In this document: positions 6,134 to 10,581 of the stretch, piece by piece | Position numbering within the stretch: the stretch's first letter is position 1 | Layout: each line of letters begins with the position of its first letter | Source: Pseudonocardiales bacterium | GTDB lineage: Bacteria > Actinomycetota > Actinomycetes > Mycobacteriales > Jatrophihabitantaceae | Reading direction: 5' to 3' | DNA: 10,581 nt | NCBI GenBank assembly: GCA_025465405.1 | Contig: JAODNL010000631.1 | Span: forward strand, 1-10,581 | The notes under the pieces: model-generated | Told to the model about the DNA's origin: nothing | The model's database searches: none | The model's input: only the letters and a program-made list of their open reading frames with translations | Translations under genes and position numbers: made by a program

Positions 6134-7894
6134 ATGGAGTCAGATGATCTGATCGTGGACGAGCCGCAGCATGGGCAGGCTGCGCTCGAGTTTCCGAACG
6201 AACCGAAGCTGGAACTCGATCAGTTATTGACGCAGCTCATCAGCCGCGCCGAGGACGTCATGGCGACCCAAGGACGGTTGCGTGGCCTCCTCGCCGCGAA
6301 CACGATGATCATTGCTCATGTAGATCTGCCGCTCGTGCTTCGCCACATCGTCGAGGCGGCCCGGGAGCTGGTCGGAGCGCGCTATGCGGCGCTCGGCGTG
6401 CTGGGGCCCGACGGCGGGTTGGAAGAATTCATTCACGTCGGCGTCGCCGACGAGACAGCAGCGCGAATCGGGCGGCTGCCTTCGGGCAAAGGACTTCTGG
6501 GCGCGCTCATCGAGGATCAACACCCGATCCGGCTCGGTGCGATGTCCGATGACGAGCGTTCGATCGGGTTCCCCGTGCACCACCCGCCGATGACGGGATT
6601 CCTCGGCGTGCCGGTGCGAGTACGCGATGCAGTCTTCGGCAACCTTTACCTTGCCGAAGCAGCGCGTGGCGACTTCACGGCGGACGACGAGGAGCTCGTG
6701 AGCGCGCTGGCCGCGACCGCAGGCATCGCGATCGAGAACGCGCGGCTCTTCGATCAGGCCGAACGCCGCCAGGCGTGGTTGCAGGCGTCTATGCAGATCA
6801 CCCGACAACTGTTGTCAACCGACGGTGAAGAACCCCTGCAAGTGATTGCCGACCAACTTCGTCAGCTCTCCGAGTCCGACCTCGTCACCGTCGTTCTTCA
6901 AACTGCGGACGGACACAGCCTCATGGTGGAGGTCGCATCCGGCGCCGGCTCCGGCGAGCTGATCGGCTACAGCTACCCGTTCGATGACACCTTGGCCGGC
7001 CTGGCGTTCGCGAGCGGACAGCCGGTGTTGATCGGAGACGTGACCCAGGACCTGCACTACCGCGTGCATCTATCCGAGGTTCTTCCCGTCGGGCCGGTGA
7101 TGGTGCTGCCGCTGCTCGGGACGTCAAAAGTACGCGGCGCGCTCGTGGTCGGCCGGATTCAGGGCAGGCATCGCTTCAGCGAGTCGGACCTGACGTTGGC
7201 CACGACGTTCGCGAACCATGCGGCGATCGCGCTCGAGCTGGCGGACGCGCGGGCCGACCAACAACGCGTTGTGCTGCTGGAGGATCGAGACCGGATCGCA
7301 CGCGACCTCCACGACCACGTCATCCAGCGGTTGTTCGCCGCAGGACTCACGGTCCAGAGCCTGGCCAAGGGACTGGCCGATGACGACGCCCGGGCCGAAC
7401 GATTGAACCGAGTCGTATCGGGAATCGACGACACGATCCGCCAGATCCGAACCTCGATCTTCCAACTCCGCGGCCCGCTCGGTCCCGACCTCGGCAACGT
7501 CCGAACCCGAATCCTCGGCGTCGTAAGCGACGTCGCGCCGATGCTCGGCTTCGAACCGCGTCTTCGCTTCAGCGGTCCGCTCGACTCGGTTGTCCCCGAA
7601 GCGATCGCCGACGACGTGGTTGCGGTCGTCCGGGAAGGACTCACGAACATCGCCCGACACGCGCACGCGACCAGCGCGGCCGTGACGATCACAGCACGCG
7701 CCGACGACCTGGCGCTCGAGGTCGTCGACAACGGCTGCGGCATCGGAGAGGCCGAGCGGCGCAGCGGCCTTGCCAACCTGCGGCGACGCGCGGAACAACA
7801 CCTCGGCGAGCTGACTCTGACGCCCGCGACGTCCACCCACGAACCACCGACCAGCAAAGGAACACACCTCCGATGGACGATCCCACTGCGCTGA
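6134..7894 (+). CDS. dosS: DosS/DevS-type GAF-GAF heme sensor histidine kinase
   Basis: This is a 586-residue soluble kinase with no TM segment. GAF-A spans about 58-205 and contains SIGFPVHHPPMTGFLGVPVR (143-162). His149 falls in the same motif, and at the same number, as the proximal heme ligand His149 of M. tuberculosis DevS. GAF-B spans about 225-372. The HisKA_3 box DRIARDLHDHVIQRLFAAGL (386-405) gives phospho-acceptor His393. The HATPase domain has the N-box EGLTNIARHAHA (501-512), the G1 box DNGCGIGE (532-539) and SGLANLRRRA (544-553). By homology it senses O2/NO/CO or redox through heme and phosphorylates the adjacent regulator. It overlaps dosR by 22 bp, so the two are translationally coupled. 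No strong Shine-Dalgarno precedes the ATG at 6134, and translation may depend on acg upstream. Confidence 0.93.
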   Translation: MESDDLIVDEPQHGQAALEFPNEPKLELDQLLTQLISRAEDVMATQGRLRGLLAANTMIIAHVDLPLVLRHIVEAARELVGARYAALGVLGPDGGLEEFIHVGVADETAARIGRLPSGKGLLGALIEDQHPIRLGAMSDDERSIGFPVHHPPMTGFLGVPVRVRDAVFGNLYLAEAARGDFTADDEELVSALAATAGIAIENARLFDQAERRQAWLQASMQITRQLLSTDGEEPLQVIADQLRQLSESDLVTVVLQTADGHSLMVEVASGAGSGELIGYSYPFDDTLAGLAFASGQPVLIGDVTQDLHYRVHLSEVLPVGPVMVLPLLGTSKVRGALVVGRIQGRHRFSESDLTLATTFANHAAIALELADARADQQRVVLLEDRDRIARDLHDHVIQRLFAAGLTVQSLAKGLADDDARAERLNRVVSGIDDTIRQIRTSIFQLRGPLGPDLGNVRTRILGVVSDVAPMLGFEPRLRFSGPLDSVVPEAIADDVVAVVREGLTNIARHAHATSAAVTITARADDLALEVVDNGCGIGEAERRSGLANLRRRAEQHLGELTLTPATSTHEPPTSKGTHLRWTIPLR

Positions 7895-8547
7895 GCCCAC
7901 CCGGAACCGACGAACCAATCCGGGTTTTCCTGCTCGACGACCACGAGATCGTCCGCCGCGGAATCGCCGACCTCCTCGAGTCAGAACCCGACATCGCCGT
8001 GGTGGGAGAAGCTGGCACTGCCACCGACGCGCTCGCGCGGATTCCTGCGGCCCGACCACATGTCGCCGTGCTCGACGCTCGACTGCCCGACGGCAGCGGG
8101 ATCGACGTCTGTCGCGACATCCGCTCGTCAATGCCCGAGGTCAGCTGCATCATTCTCACGTCCTACGACGACGACGACGCGATCTTCGCGGCCGTGATGG
8201 CCGGCGCCGCCGGCTACCTGCTCAAAGAGATCCGAGGCTCCAGCCTCGTCGATGCCATCCGTCAGGTTGCCGACGGCAAGTCGTTGATGGACCCGGCGGT
8301 GACGGGACGGCTACTCGCCCGCCTGCGCGACGGAGCGCCTCAAGACACGCGGCTGGCCTCGCTGACCGACCGCGAGCGCGAGGTACTCACCCTCATCACC
8401 GAGGGCTTGACGAACCGGCAGATCGGCGAGCGCCTGTTCCTCGCGGAGAAGACCGTCAAGAACTATGTCTCGGGTCTGCTCGCCAAGCTGGGCATGGAGC
8501 GCCGGACGCAGGCAGCGGTTTACGGAGCGGAACTTCGGCTCACTTAG
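7873..8547 (+). CDS. dosR: DosR/DevR-type dormancy response regulator (NarL/LuxR family)
   Basis: This 224-residue protein has a receiver domain (about 15-132) with acidic pocket Asp22/Asp23, phospho-acceptor Asp68 (VLDARLPDG), Thr96 and Lys118. Its C-terminal LuxR-type helix-turn-helix begins at LTDREREVL (164-172). The stretch FLAEKTVKNYVSGLLAKLGM plus ERRTQAAV (189-216) is nearly identical to M. tuberculosis DevR, including the residues equivalent to its DNA-contacting Lys179, Lys182 and Asn183 (here Lys193, Lys196, Asn197). This is strong evidence for a true orthologue recognising a similar box. The N-terminus is some 14 residues longer than mycobacterial DevR. The ATG at 7873 lies inside the end of dosS, with AAAGGA (7856-7861) upstream, and no good later start precedes the first beta strand. 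In M. tuberculosis the regulator gene comes first; here it follows the kinase. Confidence 0.94.
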   Translation: MDDPTALSPPGTDEPIRVFLLDDHEIVRRGIADLLESEPDIAVVGEAGTATDALARIPAARPHVAVLDARLPDGSGIDVCRDIRSSMPEVSCIILTSYDDDDAIFAAVMAGAAGYLLKEIRGSSLVDAIRQVADGKSLMDPAVTGRLLARLRDGAPQDTRLASLTDREREVLTLITEGLTNRQIGERLFLAEKTVKNYVSGLLAKLGMERRTQAAVYGAELRLT

Positions 8548-8559
8548 ATCGGTCCGATC
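8547..8559. repeat. Short interrupted palindrome at the dosR stop codon
   Basis: GATCGG-T-CCGATC: 6-base complementary arms around one base, beginning on the last base of the dosR stop. It is too short for a convincing terminator; it could be a weak hairpin or an operator, or chance. Confidence 0.25.
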
Positions 8560-8569
8560 CCTGCTTGAA

Positions 8570-8612
8570 GTCGGGACGTATTCAGTGGCTTTGACGGGAC
8601 GTTCGACCCCGG
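8570..8612 (+). promoter_or_regulatory. Tandem GGGAC sites, candidate DosR boxes
   Basis: Two GGGACGT cores begin at 8573 and 8596, 23 bases apart and so on about the same helix face. The second (8593-8612, core GGGACGTTCGACCC) matches the DosR consensus at 13 of 20 positions, including both GGGAC and CCC half-site cores. The first is a half-site only (9 of 20). They lie about 90-115 bases before the ATG at 8695, a usual distance for DosR control. Confidence 0.45.
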
Positions 8613-8681
8613 TGGCGCGGCCCCCCAGCATCGACGATTGGTTCAACGGTCGGCCGAACCCTCTCGACCTACCCACCAATC

Positions 8682-8687
8682 GAGGAG
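8682..8687 (+). promoter_or_regulatory. Ribosome binding site deciding the 8695 start
   Basis: GAGGAG, seven bases before the ATG at 8695. It excludes the in-frame ATG at 8638, which would add 19 polar residues before the TM segment. Confidence 0.65.
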
Positions 8688-8694
8688 CCACGTC

Positions 8695-9279
8695 ATGCAA
8701 CGCAAAGCACTTGACAGGATTGTCAGCTGGATCGGGTTCAGCCTGGCCGCGATGCTGATCGTCGCGGCGTCGCTACTCACCTGGGCCCACAGCTTCGTCA
8801 CCCACGAGGTGAGGACCCAACTCTCCGCCCAGCAGATCTACTTCCCCGCCAAGGGCAGCCCCGCGATCGCGGGCAGTGACTACGCGGCCATACAGAAATA
8901 CGCCGGCCAGCAGCTCACCACAGGCGCGCAGGCTCAGACCTACGCCGATCACTTCATCGCCGTACACCTCACGAAGGCCGGCGGTGGCAAGACCTACGCG
9001 CAGCTCAGCACCGAGGCTCAGGCCAACCCCGGCGACACCAAGCTCGCGGCAACGGTGAACACCATGTTCAAGGGCGAGACCCTGCGCGGCCTGTTACTCA
9101 ACGCCTACGCCTTCGGCACTATGGCCACGATCGCCGGCATCGCAGCGATCGTCGCGTTCGTCGGAGCCGGAGTCGCGCTCCTGCTCTCGGTGCTCGGTCT
9201 GATGCACAGCGGCCGAACGCCCACCAGCCAGACGGTGTTCGCCGAGCCGCACGACCTCGCAACGGCGGGGGCGCACTAA
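8695..9279 (+). CDS. Two-TM membrane protein with extracytoplasmic domain, unknown function
   Basis: This 194-residue protein has TM1 at about 11-32 (SWIGFSLAAMLIVAASLLTW), a hydrophilic middle domain (33-140) and TM2 at about 143-170, then a short tail. The middle domain is probably outside the cell and includes QLSAQQIYFP (42-51), YAGQQLTTGAQA (69-80), YADHFIAVHL (83-92) and MFKGETLRGLLLNAYAF (124-140). I recognise it as one of a family of conserved actinobacterial membrane proteins, sometimes mislabelled LigA-like, with no established role. There are no cysteines and no catalytic motif that I can identify. The start is set by the GAGGAG at 8682. Tandem GGGAC sites upstream suggest control by the adjacent DosR. 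It ends in a convergent hairpin shared with the lipoprotein gene. Confidence 0.78.
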   Translation: MQRKALDRIVSWIGFSLAAMLIVAASLLTWAHSFVTHEVRTQLSAQQIYFPAKGSPAIAGSDYAAIQKYAGQQLTTGAQAQTYADHFIAVHLTKAGGGKTYAQLSTEAQANPGDTKLAATVNTMFKGETLRGLLLNAYAFGTMATIAGIAAIVAFVGAGVALLLSVLGLMHSGRTPTSQTVFAEPHDLATAGAH

Positions 9280-9291
9280 CCACTCACGGAC

Positions 9292-9312
9292 ACCGAGCGC
9301 ACCTCGCTCGGT
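9292..9312. terminator. Bidirectional hairpin terminator between convergent genes
   Basis: ACCGAGCG (9292-9299), five-base loop CACCT, CGCTCGGT (9305-9312): a perfect 8-bp GC-rich stem. It lies 12 bases after the stop of the plus-strand membrane protein and touches the first base of the minus-strand lipoprotein stop. There is no U-tract on either side, which is usual in actinobacteria. Confidence 0.6.
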
Positions 9313-10160
9313 CAGCGGTTGAGCATCTGCGCGAGCGCGGTTGCCGACTGCTCGGTGAAGTTCCCGGCGATTTGGGTGGTCCCGCCATTGATCGCCGACT
9401 GATTGAGCGGCACCGACACGACCGTCGTGCCGACAACGAACGCGACGTAATCAGCGCACGGTGTCGTGTTCTGCGAGCACTGCGTGTATCCACCGGCAGC
9501 GGGAATGTTGCCGGCGTTGTGGGCCGCGGTGTACTGCGCCCACGCGGTGCTGCCGGTCGACTTCAGTGTCAGGAGAACCGTCCACTGGGTCTGTCCGGCG
9601 GACGCGTCCGGTGCGACGGCCGCGGCGGCCTGAACCTGGTCGCCGGCGACGATAACCGGCCCGAGGAGCGCAGCTACGTGGGCACCGAGCGAGTAGTCAC
9701 ACACAACGCGGTACGTCACGGTGGCGGGAAGGTTGCCGCCGCACTGCGCCGTGGCCAGAGCGGCACTGAGTTGCTGCTGCTGGGTGACAGGGAGCTTGTC
9801 GAACGTAGCCTCGCTCGTTGGCACCGGAAAGGTGAGCCCGGCCAACGGATCGCCGGTCGGCGCCCCATTGGCCGCGCCGGTCGGAATGCCAGGCATGACC
9901 AGGCCGCGCAATTCCAGCGCGCCCGTAGGCGTGTTTGACAACGACAGCGACGGGGTGGCCGAACCACCGCTCGGTCCTGGTACCGGGGCGGTGGACTGGC
10001 TGCCGCTTCCCGATGCGGCCGCGGTCGCTGGGGTGCTGCTGCCCGCGGCGCGGTGCCCGCTGCCCGCGGACGTCGACGAGCAGCCGGCGACGGCGATGGC
10101 CGCCGCCGCCGCGTACGCACCAACTCGGACAGCGATGTACGTGGGCTGGCGCGCAAGCAT
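9312..10160 (-). CDS. Lipoprotein with SecD P1-head-like domain
   Basis: This 282-residue protein begins MLARQPTYIAVRVGAY, followed by a hydrophobic segment and the lipobox VAGC (Cys27), so it should be a lipid-anchored exported protein. A Ser/Thr/Pro/Gly-rich linker (28-78) leads to a folded C-terminal region. Residues about 158-282 resemble the P1 head of SecD: LLGPVIVAGDQVQAAA (165-180), WTVLLTLKSTGSTAWAQYT (193-211), YVAFVVGTTVVSVP (238-251) and INGGTTQIAGNFTEQSATAL (257-276). None of the SecD membrane segments is present, so it is not a translocase; the domain alone is tethered outside the membrane. Cys140/Cys154 and Cys228/Cys235 could form disulfides. The start at 10160 is set by GGGAGGGG seven bases upstream. 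The upstream gene on this strand ends 50 bp away, so an operon is likely. Confidence 0.85.
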   Translation of the reverse strand: MLARQPTYIAVRVGAYAAAAAIAVAGCSSTSAGSGHRAAGSSTPATAAASGSGSQSTAPVPGPSGGSATPSLSLSNTPTGALELRGLVMPGIPTGAANGAPTGDPLAGLTFPVPTSEATFDKLPVTQQQQLSAALATAQCGGNLPATVTYRVVCDYSLGAHVAALLGPVIVAGDQVQAAAAVAPDASAGQTQWTVLLTLKSTGSTAWAQYTAAHNAGNIPAAGGYTQCSQNTTPCADYVAFVVGTTVVSVPLNQSAINGGTTQIAGNFTEQSATALAQMLNR

Positions 10161-10167
10161 CGGGTGG

Positions 10168-10175
10168 CCCCTCCC
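10168..10175 (-). promoter_or_regulatory. Ribosome binding site of the lipoprotein gene
   Basis: On the minus strand this reads GGGAGGGG, seven bases before the ATG at 10160. It excludes a 69-codon longer in-frame reading that would overlap the neighbouring gene and bury the signal peptide. Confidence 0.7.
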
Positions 10176-10210
10176 AGGACAGTGATCAACGAGAGTGTGC
10201 CGCAAGCAGT

Positions 10211-10581
10211 TCACCGGGCGGTAGTGACGTAGTACGCCTTGACAACCTGCTGCTGAGTCAGCGTCTGGTTGTAGTTGCCGACGTACACCGTCCACTGCCC
10301 GGTGCGCTTGTCGATGCCGCGGTCGGGTGGCCCCCAGACCGCCTCCGTCTTGTCGCACGCGTACCACCCGACCCAGCCCGGATGCTGCGTGGGCGAATCC
10401 CAGGCCCCGCCGTTGCGCAGCCGGCAGTGTTCACCGTCGGACAATTCCAGCCCGATCGGCTGCGGCTGGGCCGGCGCTGCGACCGGGTCGGTGACCGGCT
10501 TGGTGGCGTTCATCTCGGTCAGGTTCCGAGACCATGGATCTCGTAAGCACAGCATCAGGCCCGGGGTCGAGGCGCGCCAGC
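10211..10581 (-). CDS. C-terminal part of an unrecognised, probably exported protein (partial)
   Basis: The frame is open to the right edge and ends in TGA at 10211-10213, leaving about 122 residues. An ATG at 10555 lies inside the frame, but the eight codons before it are also open and no Shine-Dalgarno is visible before it, so the true start is probably outside the window. A Pro/Ala-rich stretch (VTDPVAAPAQPQPIG) leads to a compact domain with HCRLRNGGAWDS, GWVGWYACDK, AVWGPPDRGID, GQWTVYVGNYNQ and a C-terminal VVKAYYVTTAR. It has many aromatic residues and two cysteines that could pair (in HCRL and YACD). This composition and the lipoprotein neighbour suggest an extracytoplasmic domain. 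I do not recognise a named family. Confidence 0.65.
   Translation of the reverse strand, partial: WRASTPGLMLCLRDPWSRNLTEMNATKPVTDPVAAPAQPQPIGLELSDGEHCRLRNGGAWDSPTQHPGWVGWYACDKTEAVWGPPDRGIDKRTGQWTVYVGNYNQTLTQQQVVKAYYVTTAR

Noticed and set aside
7124..8131. 335-codon minus-strand open frame
   Set aside because: It is antisense to the certain dosS and dosR genes, with Arg-rich low-complexity translation.

Overview
This is a high-GC window with the codon use of an actinomycete. The gene set (a DosS/DosR-type oxygen/redox two-component system, an Acg-type nitroreductase-like protein, and several families seen mainly in Actinomycetota) supports Actinomycetota. The sequence alone does not settle the genus.

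Layout. (1) Positions 1-639, minus strand, hold the N-terminal part of a kinase-fold protein that runs off the left edge and lacks the catalytic Asp. (2) Positions 839-3212, plus strand, hold a tightly coupled three-gene unit: a PcaB/PurB-superfamily lyase with degenerate active-site motifs, a short MscS-type channel, and a 68-residue single-TM protein. They are joined by an ATGA and a TGATG overlap. (3) Positions 3339-4061 (+) hold a two-domain protein that resembles DUF6319. Its 3' end overlaps by 20 bp a convergent PrsW-family membrane protease (4042-5019, -). (4) Positions 5101-8547 (+) hold acg, dosS and dosR: a probable operon in which the kinase precedes the regulator and their genes overlap by 22 bp. 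(5) Positions 8695-9279 (+) hold a two-TM protein with an extracytoplasmic domain, preceded by GGGAC-type DosR-box-like sites. (6) A convergent hairpin at 9292-9312 separates it from two minus-strand exported or probably exported proteins: a lipoprotein with a SecD P1-head-like domain (9312-10160) and the C-terminal part of an unrecognised protein cut by the right edge.

How it may work together. The core is a hypoxia/NO/redox dormancy module. The sensor keeps the HHPPM heme-pocket motif in its first GAF domain, the H-box and the ATPase boxes. The regulator keeps the phospho-acceptor Asp and the DNA-contacting recognition helix almost identical to mycobacterial DevR/DosR. A 14/20 match to the DosR box lies in the 81-bp gap between the divergent PrsW gene and acg, so the operon may be self-activating and the protease may share the control. 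A second candidate box lies upstream of the two-TM protein and would make it a further member of the local regulon. These regulatory links are inference from motif and position. No tRNA, rRNA, insertion sequence, CRISPR array or phage gene was seen.
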